Assembly (NCBI GenBank): GCA_019636385.1
Contig: JAHBXT010000004.1
Span: 62,001-126,000, forward strand
Direction: 5' to 3'
From: Pirellulaceae bacterium
GTDB taxonomy: Bacteria > Planctomycetota > Planctomycetia > Pirellulales > Pirellulaceae
DNA length: 64,000 nucleotides
Positions 54,134-62,325 of this stretch are shown one piece after another; positions within the stretch are counted from its first letter, which is position 1, and every line of letters starts with the position of its first letter. The translations under genes and the position numbers were made by a program. The notes beneath the pieces are model-generated. The model was given only the letters and a program-made list of their open reading frames with translations, had not been told where the DNA came from and did not search any database.

Positions 54134-54691
54134 TCATGTCTGCTCGGCCTGCATCTGCGTCAACACGGACTTGAGCTGTGAGCGAGCCCGCGATAGGCGA
54201 CTGCGGACCGTCCCGATATTAATATCTAACACCACAGCGATTTCTTCGTAAGGCAAATCCTGCATCTCACGCAACACAAGAATGTTGCGATGCTCATCGG
54301 TCAGCGCCTGCAAGGCCCGATGAATCAAGCTGATTTGTTCGTCACGCAACATTCTCGCATCCGGCATTTCCACGCTGTCTCGCGGTTCGTTGAGCGCCGT
54401 ATCCCCCAGTGAGTCCAATGACACGTGTGATCTGCGGCGACGACGGCTAAGCGTGTTGTTGAAAGCGATGCGATACAACCAAGTAAAAAATTGACTGTGC
54501 CCCTGAAAGGTACTGAGTTTGACGAAGGCCTGAACAAAGGTTTCTTGCACCACATCCTCTGCCAGGTCATGTGATCCGACAACATGCAGCATTGAACTGT
54601 ACAACCTCCCTGAAAACCGATCTACCAGTTCTCGAAAGGCATCATGGTCACCCGCCAATGACTGTCGGATCAATTCCTGTTCAGATATCAC
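54134..54691 (-). CDS. ECF-type RNA polymerase sigma factor
   Basis: The 185-residue form from the GTG at 54691 begins ISEQELIRQSLAGDHDAF, the standard start of an ECF sigma factor. Region 2 has DLAEDVVQETFVQAF and FFTWLYRIAFN; region 4 has LPYEEIAVVLDINIGTVRSR. A longer frame starts at an ATG at 54805, but that ATG lies upstream of, and its first codons contain the -10 of, a strong promoter for the gene, so it cannot be used from that transcript. No anti-sigma gene follows: the neighbour downstream is the convergent pfkA. The regulon is unknown. Region 4 sequence is close to SigE/RpoE-like ECF factors. Confidence 0.9.
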   Translation of the reverse strand: MISEQELIRQSLAGDHDAFRELVDRFSGRLYSSMLHVVGSHDLAEDVVQETFVQAFVKLSTFQGHSQFFTWLYRIAFNNTLSRRRRRSHVSLDSLGDTALNEPRDSVEMPDARMLRDEQISLIHRALQALTDEHRNILVLREMQDLPYEEIAVVLDINIGTVRSRLSRARSQLKSVLTQMQAEQT

Positions 54692-54790
54692 GCTCCGGTG
54701 CTCGAATTTCTCACGGGTTCGAAAAAATCGCTTCAGTGGACAAGGGTCTGATCCGCCGCACGGACCGCCTTTGAGCGTGTAGTGAGCTGT

Positions 54791-54818
54791 ATTATACCTA
54801 TCCACTAACCATTAACAA
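54791..54818 (-). promoter_or_regulatory. Sigma70-type promoter of the ECF sigma gene
   Basis: The minus strand reads TTGTTA, 16 bases, TATAAT. Transcription would start near 54785, about 95 bases before the GTG at 54691. The -35 lies in the T run of the terminator of the gene upstream. Confidence 0.6.
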
Positions 54819-54852
54819 AACGACCACTCGAAAAGTGCTCTCCGAGCGGTCG
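54814..54852 (-). terminator. Rho-independent terminator
   Basis: On the minus strand a CGACCGCTCG / CGAGTGGTCG stem (one mismatch or wobble) with a 12-base loop is followed by TTTTGTT. It ends the Tyr/Gly-rich protein gene at 54902 and partly overlaps the next promoter. Confidence 0.7.
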
Positions 54853-54901
54853 CAGGCAAACTGGCAACTCGAGAATCATTGCCTAGCCAATGCTGAGGTG
54901 G

Positions 54902-55291
54902 CTAGAAGCCAATTCGCAGCCCCACACCGGGCCCATACCCCATGCCCCAGGCCGGGCCCACTGGCGACGGCACAACCATGACTGGGCGATAGCTGGGATA
55001 AACGGCCGTTGGTACCACCACGCGCTGACTCCAATTCATGCCAGGATTCCCGTAATATCCTGCACCGTAAACTCCGGGCGACGCGTAGTATCTAGGAGCG
55101 TAGTAATTTGGCCCATAGTAACTGGAACGCGAATAGCCCAGCGTCGGACCATATCCCGCACGATAAGCGCCATGATAGTGGCCATGCTGACACCCGGCTC
55201 CGCCCCATTGCGCACTGGCTGACCCGGCCAAGCCGACAGTCAACAACACGGCCGCCAACGCCCTCAATCCAATCCTGACTCGATTCTTCAT
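54902..55291 (-). CDS. Small secreted Tyr/Gly-rich protein
   Basis: The start at 55291 gives a basic N-terminus and a signal peptide (ALAAVLLTVGLAGSASAQW). The mature 100 residues are almost all Tyr, Gly, Pro, Ala and Ser, with repeats such as YYGPNYYAPRYYASPG. No enzyme motif is present. Such proteins are often surface or matrix components, and planctomycetes encode many of similar style. The frame continues upstream to 55348, but those residues are not signal-like. A good terminator follows. Function unknown. Confidence 0.7.
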   Translation of the reverse strand: MKNRVRIGLRALAAVLLTVGLAGSASAQWGGAGCQHGHYHGAYRAGYGPTLGYSRSSYYGPNYYAPRYYASPGVYGAGYYGNPGMNWSQRVVVPTAVYPSYRPVMVVPSPVGPAWGMGYGPGVGLRIGF

Positions 55292-55725
55292 TGCTCGAAC
55301 CGCTCCACAAAAATTGACCCACTGAAACGCAACCCCACCCGGGGACAATCTTATTCAGCTCAATTTTCGTACCAAATGGTTTCTAAATTGGTCAAAACTT
55401 ATGGCACCTGAATTGGACTGGACAGATTGGGTATTTCAGCGAGCAGGAACCGTTGAAGAAACTTGGTTAGACAGGGCCCCAAGTTGAACTGTCGCCGTGC
55501 GTTAGCTCAGAGTTTTCTTGGTCCAAGAAGAGAACGCTGAACACAACCGCGAGACCGACCGTTGATCCCAGACCCATACATGCCGCAGAACTAGCCGCTG
55601 TCGAATTCGGCAGTCCACAGAGTGCAACCAGTGACTTGCCACCAGAAATGCACGTGAACAACGCTGGTCTTGACATCCACCTGATGTCGTTTCGATTGCG
55701 CTGGTCTCGAAACTAGACATCCTGT
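55292..55725. other. Intergenic stretch, no supported gene
   Basis: A 69-codon minus-strand frame (55467-55676) has one hydrophobic segment, but it lacks a ribosome binding site and has the look of chance. I see no RNA gene or repeat. Confidence 0.45.
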
Positions 55726-57681
55726 TTAGCGTTTGGCTTCACTGGCGGAGTCGACGATGCGAGCTGTTTCAGCTTCGTAGTTGCTAGTCAGCTCAGTGGG
55801 CTCTGCCTCCGGCCTACCCAGCCAAATCCCACCAAACTCCCAGCCAGTATGGGTTGTCAAAACCTTTAGGCCACTGGGCTGAAGGTAGTGGCTGATCTCT
55901 TCAAACGGCGGAAGTGAATGGCCATCGATCGCTTTTGCCTCGCCGCCAGCTGCCTCTTCGGATTGCTGGACTACACGATTGAGCAACGTCGATAACATGC
56001 TTTCCGATTCTTGCAGCTTGCCTTGGCGAAACAGTTCGTACTGCACTCGAAACGCCAAATGATTGCGAGAAATCTTCCAGGCGCACGGTGTCTGCTCGTC
56101 CATCAAACCCACGACAGCTCGGCGAATGCGCTGGTAGTCTGCCTGTGCCGATAATCCCGTTTGTTGACCACGACGCGACTGAGCGACTGCCTCTTCAATC
56201 ATTTCGGTGTGTGAAGCAAATACGAAATATCCATCCAGTACGCAAATGGCCCATTGATTCAGCCAAGGCTCTTCTGTCTCTTCCTCGGAATCGTCAAAAG
56301 CACCGAATTCAGCAAACTCTTCACTGTTATTATCATCCTTGGCGTTGGTGACCTTCCAGACGGCAACGCCGTCGATCTCCAACAGCTCGGCGTTCGCTTC
56401 GGCCTTCATCACCCGATTCAAAATGGCAGCCGCTTTGGCTCCATCATTAACTTTGAGAGCGATCAGGTTGCGGCGAGAATCAACGTCCACAGGACCACTT
56501 TTGGCGTCAGTGACAGCCAGGATATCATTGGTCAACAATGGTAAGAATTCGTTGCGAATATCAACTTGCGGACCATTGACGTCGTTCTTGATTCCATTGA
56601 TGACTTCGTCAAATACGCCTTGATTGCCCACCAGTTCGTCTACCAGCTCGCGAGCCTTCCAGAAGGCGGTCTGAGCATCCCAGTTGAGAGCCATGAACGA
56701 CGACGCATTTTCGCCTACGAAGCTGGGCACATCAGCCATGGCTGCATTGGGAAATTCCAGCACACCGGCCGAGCGAGGCAATGGAAAATCAGCCAAGACG
56801 AAGCCGCGATGCGCCATGTCAGCTCCCTCGGCGGCTACCCAAATTTCCCCGGCGATGCTACGAACTGCAGTAAAGCCTTGATTCTTCAGAACCGCCAGAA
56901 TGTCAGCACTGTTCTTGGAACGCTTGCCGCTGATAGCTCGAATGACACGTGCGATTCCCAAAGGGCGGACAAAGTACTCGATCTGCGCCTTACCGGAGAT
57001 GCGCAATTCTTGCCTGGTCTTCAAGAAGTCGGCATCATCTTGCAGAGCCTTTTCTGAGCCAGCCTGTCCCTGCAGCTTAGCGATCAAATTCTGCATTTGT
57101 GGCAAGTCGTCACTGACTAGCAACTTGCCTGAAGCGGTGGCCAGAAATGTATTTTCGTCCAGCAACTGGCCGGTGCGTCGCGGCAGTGTGTATTGGGTGA
57201 TCTCTTGATTCAAATGCTGCAGTTGCTTCTTGGCAGCTTTGTGCTGGGCTAACGCATTGTCGATCTTGGTCAGCATATCGGCATGAACCTTTTGGTCTGC
57301 GCCGACGTCGGCAATCATCACCAGCGCGAACGGCTTGCGCTCCGCCAGCAATTCCAACCAAGCTACAGTCAATTGCCCTTTGAAGAATTCGGTTAATTCC
57401 TGAGGTTTGACTCCCAGCCGCCAGCCAGCTTCCATCAGTCGGTTTTGAATCATTTCTTGCTGGTCAGAGAAGAACGGCTTCAGAGCTGGTTGATTTCCCA
57501 GCTCGTGTAGCAACGTACGGTCCCAACGATCTGTCAAATCCTTGGAGTCCGGAATCCACACAACAGCCTGTACCGAGTCGGGCAAAAGCTCGTAGACAGT
57601 GGCCTGCTGACCTGCCACCGGTTTGACTACGGAAACCAGCAAAGCCAGTGTGCTGGAAAGGCTTAGAAAAGTGCGAAACAT
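55726..57681 (-). CDS. Large exported protein, DUF3352-like
   Basis: The start at 57681 has GAGGAG upstream and gives a signal peptide (FLSLSSTLALLVSVVKPVAG). The 651-residue mature part alternates beta strands and helices, with stretches such as LLPDSVQAVVWIPD near the start and WAICVLDGYFVFASHTEMIEE late in the protein. This layout fits the DUF3352-like planctomycete proteins, where the N-terminal VQAVVWIPDS-like segment recurs, but the family name is from memory. No catalytic site is visible. An acidic insertion (EEFAEFGAFDDSEEETEE) sits near residue 480. The role is unknown. The gene is alone, between two gaps. Confidence 0.65.
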   Translation of the reverse strand: MFRTFLSLSSTLALLVSVVKPVAGQQATVYELLPDSVQAVVWIPDSKDLTDRWDRTLLHELGNQPALKPFFSDQQEMIQNRLMEAGWRLGVKPQELTEFFKGQLTVAWLELLAERKPFALVMIADVGADQKVHADMLTKIDNALAQHKAAKKQLQHLNQEITQYTLPRRTGQLLDENTFLATASGKLLVSDDLPQMQNLIAKLQGQAGSEKALQDDADFLKTRQELRISGKAQIEYFVRPLGIARVIRAISGKRSKNSADILAVLKNQGFTAVRSIAGEIWVAAEGADMAHRGFVLADFPLPRSAGVLEFPNAAMADVPSFVGENASSFMALNWDAQTAFWKARELVDELVGNQGVFDEVINGIKNDVNGPQVDIRNEFLPLLTNDILAVTDAKSGPVDVDSRRNLIALKVNDGAKAAAILNRVMKAEANAELLEIDGVAVWKVTNAKDDNNSEEFAEFGAFDDSEEETEEPWLNQWAICVLDGYFVFASHTEMIEEAVAQSRRGQQTGLSAQADYQRIRRAVVGLMDEQTPCAWKISRNHLAFRVQYELFRQGKLQESESMLSTLLNRVVQQSEEAAGGEAKAIDGHSLPPFEEISHYLQPSGLKVLTTHTGWEFGGIWLGRPEAEPTELTSNYEAETARIVDSASEAKR

Positions 57682-58190
57682 TGCAGCAGTTTCTCCTCGG
57701 ATCTTACATCCTTGCAAGTGCGCAGGCCCCGGCGCCCCGGGTCGCGAAAATTGGAGCGCATCTTACCCCAATTCGGTTTTCTGCGGGAAGTGGTGTTCGT
57801 GCGTTGTCACGTCGTGCGGGCAAAAATCTGGGCCAATTTTCCGTTTTTCGGGTGGTCCGACCTATCGATTCCATTCTGCCCTAATTACTCGGCGAGTGCA
57901 CTACTGATATTCGTCGCGCGGTTATTCACCGGAGAACAGGATTTTCAAGAAAGCTTGACATTTGCTGGCAATCCGTAACGATCGTCCGGCCAACGTCTTG
58001 ACGCCCGCCAGGCTTTGTCAACAACTACAGTCACAATCGCCATATTAGGCAAACTCGCTCCGACCCATATTCGTTTATAGTATTGCGGACGGTAACACCA
58101 TTCCACCGCTGTCCCTCGAATCTAACTGCTGTCCCCTATGTGCCTGACCACGATCGATCCTAGGGCACCGAAAGGTAAAAATTGACTGAC
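57682..58190. other. Intergenic stretch between divergent genes
   Basis: This gap should carry promoters for the minus-strand gene at 57681 and for purB. A consensus TTGACA at about 57955 on the plus strand has no good -10 behind it. No gene or RNA is recognised. Confidence 0.4.
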
Positions 58191-59612
58191 ATGGAACTGT
58201 CTGCTTTGACGGCTATTTCCCCGATCGATGGTCGGTACGCGGACAAAACCGCCCCGCTGCGCGAATTGATGAGCGAGTTTGGACTGATGCGGTTTCGGGT
58301 TCTGGTTGAAGTGCGGTGGCTGGAATGGCTAGCCGCCGACCCGCAAATTGCTGAAGTTCCTCCGCTGAGTGGGGAAGCGCGGGCCAGGTTAAATCAACTG
58401 TGCGACCAGTTTAGCTTGACTCATGCCCAGGCCATCAAAGAAATCGAACGGACGACGAACCACGATGTCAAAGCGGTTGAGTACTTCTTGAAGCGGCACA
58501 TGTCGGGACATGCTGAGCTGCAAAAGATTACCGAACTCGTACATTTTGCCTGTACTTCGGAAGACATCAACAATCTGGCACACGCTTTGATGTTGCAAGC
58601 GGCTCGCGAGCACATAACGACCGCAGCCATCCTGCCAATCGTAGATCAACTGGCCGGCATGGCTGAATCCCTAGCTGATGTTCCCATGCTTGCGCGTACG
58701 CATGGTCAGCCAGCATCGCCAACCACTGTTGGCAAGGAATTGGCCAACGTGGCCTATCGCATCCAGCGGCAGCTTCAGCAGCTCACCAGCGTTCCGCTGC
58801 TCGGCAAGTTCAACGGTGCCGTCGGAAACTACAACGCACACATTGCCGCTTATCCTGAGATTGACTGGCTACGATCGACTCAGCGATTTGTCGAGTCGCT
58901 GGGACTGACATGGAATCCATACACGACGCAGATCGAGCCACACGACTACATGGCCGAACTGTTTAACACCTGGTCGCGGCTTAACACTGTGCTGGTGGAT
59001 TTGGCCCGTGATATCTGGGGGTATATCGCTCTGGGCTACTTTAAACAAAAGACTGTGGCCGGTGAAGTCGGTTCGTCCACCATGCCTCACAAGGTCAATC
59101 CAATTGACTTTGAAAACGCTGAAGGAAATTTAGGGCTAGCCAACGCTGTTTTTGGCCACATGGCCGAGAAGTTGCCGATTTCGCGGTGGCAACGCGATTT
59201 GACGGACTCGACCGTGCTGCGAAACATGGGCGTTGGCATAGGCTACAGCTTAATCGCCTATCAATCGCTGCGCAAAGGTCTAGGCAAACTGGAACTGGAC
59301 CGTGGCCGCCTGCAACAGGATTTAGCGGTGGCTTGGGAAGTACTGGCTGAGCCCATTCAAACAGTCATGCGGCGTTACGGCATTGCCGAGCCGTATGAAA
59401 GGCTTAAAGAGTTAACTCGCGGCCGAGCGATCACGGCCGAAACAATGCGCCAGTTCATCGTTCAACTTGAAATCCCGGAAGCCGCCAAGCAATCGCTACT
59501 GGCGCTCACGCCTGACACTTACATTGGTAACGCCGCTCAACAAGCCCAACAACTGTCCTCGCCGTCCGCACAACCGCTCGGAAATCTCCCTGGGATTGAC
59601 AGCGGCTCTTAG
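58191..59612 (+). CDS. purB: Adenylosuccinate lyase
   Basis: PurB removes fumarate from SAICAR and adenylosuccinate in purine synthesis. The start at 58191 (MELSALTAISPIDGRY) lines up exactly with the start of E. coli PurB. A TTG at 58182, spaced better from AAAGG, would add three residues and is possible. The 473-residue protein shows the family residues in TTNHDVKAVEYF, FACTSEDINNLAHALM, ARTHGQPASPTTVGKE and the signature GSSTMPHKVNPIDFENAEG. The sequence is strikingly close to the gammaproteobacterial type throughout, more than is usual for a planctomycete housekeeping gene. The last 25 residues, rich in Gln, Ser and Pro, are extra. It stands alone. Confidence 0.97.
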   Translation: MELSALTAISPIDGRYADKTAPLRELMSEFGLMRFRVLVEVRWLEWLAADPQIAEVPPLSGEARARLNQLCDQFSLTHAQAIKEIERTTNHDVKAVEYFLKRHMSGHAELQKITELVHFACTSEDINNLAHALMLQAAREHITTAAILPIVDQLAGMAESLADVPMLARTHGQPASPTTVGKELANVAYRIQRQLQQLTSVPLLGKFNGAVGNYNAHIAAYPEIDWLRSTQRFVESLGLTWNPYTTQIEPHDYMAELFNTWSRLNTVLVDLARDIWGYIALGYFKQKTVAGEVGSSTMPHKVNPIDFENAEGNLGLANAVFGHMAEKLPISRWQRDLTDSTVLRNMGVGIGYSLIAYQSLRKGLGKLELDRGRLQQDLAVAWEVLAEPIQTVMRRYGIAEPYERLKELTRGRAITAETMRQFIVQLEIPEAAKQSLLALTPDTYIGNAAQQAQQLSSPSAQPLGNLPGIDSGS

Positions 59613-59631
59613 CTTGTAGCGTTGATCGCAC

Positions 59632-60084
59632 TCACACAGCCGTAGTGGCCTGCCCCAAATAGAAAGTCTGTTCAGCCGCAATCTCGCGGCCATCTCCCAG
59701 AAACAGCCTGAGCCGGATACACCACCGTATTTTGAACAACCGACCTTCAAAGCTGTGAGGCGTCGACGGCAGCAGCGTCGATACGCGACGAGGTTGACTG
59801 AGCGGCCTCTTGGCCAGATCGCTTCGCACATGGCTCTCGAAGTGAATCACGCCTAGTTCATCGCTGCCCTTACCCTCGGTAGACCAGACGACAGAAACTT
59901 CTAGCCGATCGATAAGTTGTGCCGAGATACGCTGAATCGAATACTCAAACTCTAACGTATCGCCGGCCTGAAATGTCGGTTGCAGAGCCAACAGACGAAG
60001 CCCCAGCGCCGGCTCTGCCCGAACGGCTACCGTGCGTCGTGTGGATAGACGACTACTGGGAAACTTCGACGAAATTCGGGCCAC
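59632..60084 (-). CDS. Hypothetical protein, downstream partner of the membrane protein
   Basis: This 150-residue frame overlaps the 3' end of the preceding membrane-protein gene by 58 bases. It is mostly beta-strand, with SAQLIDRLEVSVVWSTEG and HSFEGRLFKIRWCIRLRLFL; the latter parallels the arrestin-like end of the upstream protein (VNHSVRWKIELEGE). It may therefore be a second immunoglobulin or arrestin-like domain that works with it. There is no signal peptide. The start at 60084 is uncertain because of the overlap. Confidence 0.55.
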   Translation of the reverse strand: MARISSKFPSSRLSTRRTVAVRAEPALGLRLLALQPTFQAGDTLEFEYSIQRISAQLIDRLEVSVVWSTEGKGSDELGVIHFESHVRSDLAKRPLSQPRRVSTLLPSTPHSFEGRLFKIRWCIRLRLFLGDGREIAAEQTFYLGQATTAV

Positions 60085-61085
60085 TGCGGCGATTCTCCTT
60101 CAAGCTCGATCTTCCATCGGACGCTATGATTCACGCCGTGGAAAGAGTGCATGATATCGGCTGGAACCTGAATTTGGCAGATCAGTTCCAAAGGTTCCTC
60201 CGGATCCGCACGCAGCACTCCCTCGGTACGGACCCCGGTCGAAGCCGATTCAACTGCCTGGGCCGGATAGCTAGCAAACTGGACCTGTTCAGTGCGAACG
60301 TCAGTGCCTTGCTGATAAATGGCTTCCTCGTAGCCCACCAGACGAATAGCCAGCTTGCTGAACTCGGCCTTACCATATTGGCAAACATACAATTGATAGC
60401 CCTGGCCGGGCAAGAGCGGTAGATCGCTGATTTCCATGGCTGTTGGGCCAATCCCGGCGTGAGTTCTGAACAACCGGAAAAACCAGCGCGTTGAAAAAAA
60501 GCTGACCGCCCCAAATGGCAGGATGAGAAGGTTAAGAAACCACAGCGGCGTACCGCTGACCATATTTTGGACTGCGATTACAACCAACACCGCCACCAGC
60601 GAGTTCCAAGCCACACTAAACAGTGCGCTCAGCACGATGGGAAGTCGATCGTCGCTCTGATCGGCCAGACGATACGCCAGCTTAACGCCGGGGCTGTCGG
60701 TCAATGGTTTGACGCTGGGCAGACTTCCGGGCGTGACCTGCGCAATGCCTTGCGACCGCCGCTGATGATCGCGTTTGACTTGCGATGCCAGGGCGTTGCG
60801 GCGTTCCGGCGACGCTAAGGTGCGCGTCACGTTAAAAGTGAATCCGGTCAGACCAATAATTACGAATGACGAGCTGGCGATGACCATCAGCCAGAATCCA
60901 AAGCCGATCTTAAACATACTGGATTCTGGCCAAAACAATTGCCAGGTGACCACCGTCGTGAGTGAAACAATCCCCAACAACAACAAGGTGCCGAAGAATG
61001 CCGCCTCGCTCACGCGACCGGCGACCCACCAGCCACTCATTCGCGAACCGCGTTTCTTTCCCCACAGGCGAAACCATCGCGCCAT
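60027..61085 (-). CDS. Membrane protein with arrestin-like C-terminal domain
   Basis: The start at 61085 follows GGAGAGG. The 352-residue protein has a first pair of helices (AAFFGTLLLLGIVSLTTVV and IGFGFWLMVIASSSFVIIGL), a cytoplasmic-looking basic loop, a second pair (VLSALFSVAWNSLVAVLVVI, LWFLNLLILPFGAVSFF), and a C-terminal beta domain of about 140 residues. The segment ELICQIQVPADIMHSFHGVN, followed by SVRWKIELEG, resembles arrestin-like or DUF3592-type proteins. I do not know a function. It is 22 bases downstream of moeA and overlaps the hypothetical gene that follows, so the three are probably one operon. Confidence 0.65.
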   Translation of the reverse strand: MARWFRLWGKKRGSRMSGWWVAGRVSEAAFFGTLLLLGIVSLTTVVTWQLFWPESSMFKIGFGFWLMVIASSSFVIIGLTGFTFNVTRTLASPERRNALASQVKRDHQRRSQGIAQVTPGSLPSVKPLTDSPGVKLAYRLADQSDDRLPIVLSALFSVAWNSLVAVLVVIAVQNMVSGTPLWFLNLLILPFGAVSFFSTRWFFRLFRTHAGIGPTAMEISDLPLLPGQGYQLYVCQYGKAEFSKLAIRLVGYEEAIYQQGTDVRTEQVQFASYPAQAVESASTGVRTEGVLRADPEEPLELICQIQVPADIMHSFHGVNHSVRWKIELEGESPQWPEFRRSFPVVVYPHDAR

Positions 61086-61107
61086 TAGGCAGCCTCTCCT
61101 AACTGAT

Positions 61108-62292
61108 CTACCACAACCAAGTTCGCCATGGACCGCTACCGCTGCCACCTGGAGGAACTTCGATAAAACCGTGACTGAGCGCCAGCGACACTAGATCGCC
61201 CGACCCCTGCGACTCGACTAGCTGCAATCCAGCTTGATGCCACGCGACCAGCCGATACCAGGTTAAATCTAGCCGCTTAGCATCGTACTGGGTCAACTGA
61301 CAATGCAACTCAGGCTCGGGCAAACGTCCCGCCAATCGCCCCAGCAGCGGCTGGGCAATCCGCAGCGCGGTGACAGCCGCACTGACCGGGTTACCGGGCA
61401 ATCCGAGAATCAGCTTACCTGCCAATGTCCCTACCAGCACCGGCTTACCGGGACGAATCGGCAGTCGATGAAATAGAATGTGACCGCCCAGCGACTCGAT
61501 TGCCGATGGAATGTAGTCAGTATCACCGGCAGATACCCCGCCAGTCAAAATCAGCACATCGCTCTGTTCCAGTGCGCTGGCAATCGCCGTTTGTGAAGCC
61601 GCCAGCGAATCTGCTACTTTGCCCTGACTTACAACCCGAGTCCACGACAATCGCGCCAACCAGCTGCGCAGTGTAGGCGCATTGGAATTGCGAATTTGCC
61701 AAGGCTGAACCGCCTGGCCCGGCTCAACCAATTCATCACCCGACGCCAACAGACTCACGCTAATCAACCGGCGCACCGAGATATGGCGACCACCGAACGC
61801 AACCAAAGCGCCCATCGTCGCCGCAGTCACTTGTGTTCCCGCAGGGAGTACCGGCTGTCCCTGGCGAATGTTCTCGCCGCGATAGCGGATGTTCTGACCG
61901 ATGCGAAGTTCCTCGGACCTGTGCCGAATCACTACCTGGCCCGGACTCTCGTGGGTATCCTCGCGACGCACCACGCAGTCTGCACCGTCAGGTACCGGCG
62001 CACCTGTGAACAGTTGTACCGCTTGTCCCGCAGGCAGTTCGACTGGTGGTCGACCTGCGGGCGAGACAGCAGCTACCGATAGCGGCGCTTGACCGACATC
62101 AGCGATGCGTACAGCGTAACCATCCATGGCCGACACGTTCAGAGCTGGTGAATCGCGATCGGCAATCAACGCCTGCGAAAGCACGCGACCACACGCCTCG
62201 TCGATGGGCACAAGTTCTTCGGCCACCGGCGTGAGTCCTTGAGCTGCGCGAGCAATCGCTGCGTCGACGACATTCAGTTGTGGTAATTCCAT
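61108..62292 (-). CDS. moeA: Molybdopterin molybdenumtransferase MoeA
   Basis: MoeA inserts molybdate into adenylated molybdopterin in cofactor synthesis. The 394-residue protein has the family motifs SAMDGYAV, FTGAPVPDGADCVV, the LTGGVSAGDTDY loop and GLPGNPVSA, and the C-terminal beta-barrel domain. No other molybdenum-cofactor gene (moaA, mogA, mobA) or molybdoenzyme is adjacent. The next two genes downstream, membrane and hypothetical, seem co-transcribed but unrelated in function. Confidence 0.95.
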   Translation of the reverse strand: MELPQLNVVDAAIARAAQGLTPVAEELVPIDEACGRVLSQALIADRDSPALNVSAMDGYAVRIADVGQAPLSVAAVSPAGRPPVELPAGQAVQLFTGAPVPDGADCVVRREDTHESPGQVVIRHRSEELRIGQNIRYRGENIRQGQPVLPAGTQVTAATMGALVAFGGRHISVRRLISVSLLASGDELVEPGQAVQPWQIRNSNAPTLRSWLARLSWTRVVSQGKVADSLAASQTAIASALEQSDVLILTGGVSAGDTDYIPSAIESLGGHILFHRLPIRPGKPVLVGTLAGKLILGLPGNPVSAAVTALRIAQPLLGRLAGRLPEPELHCQLTQYDAKRLDLTWYRLVAWHQAGLQLVESQGSGDLVSLALSHGFIEVPPGGSGSGPWRTWLW

Positions 62293-62325
62293 AAGAAATC
62301 AAACACTGCCAATCAAGACTTCAAA

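Noticed and set aside
55467..55676. 69-codon minus-strand frame with a hydrophobic stretch
   Set aside because: No ribosome binding site, no family and competing frames of equal length.
57955..57990. TTGACA box before purB
   Set aside because: At 16-18 base spacing there is no acceptable -10, and it is over 200 bases from the gene.
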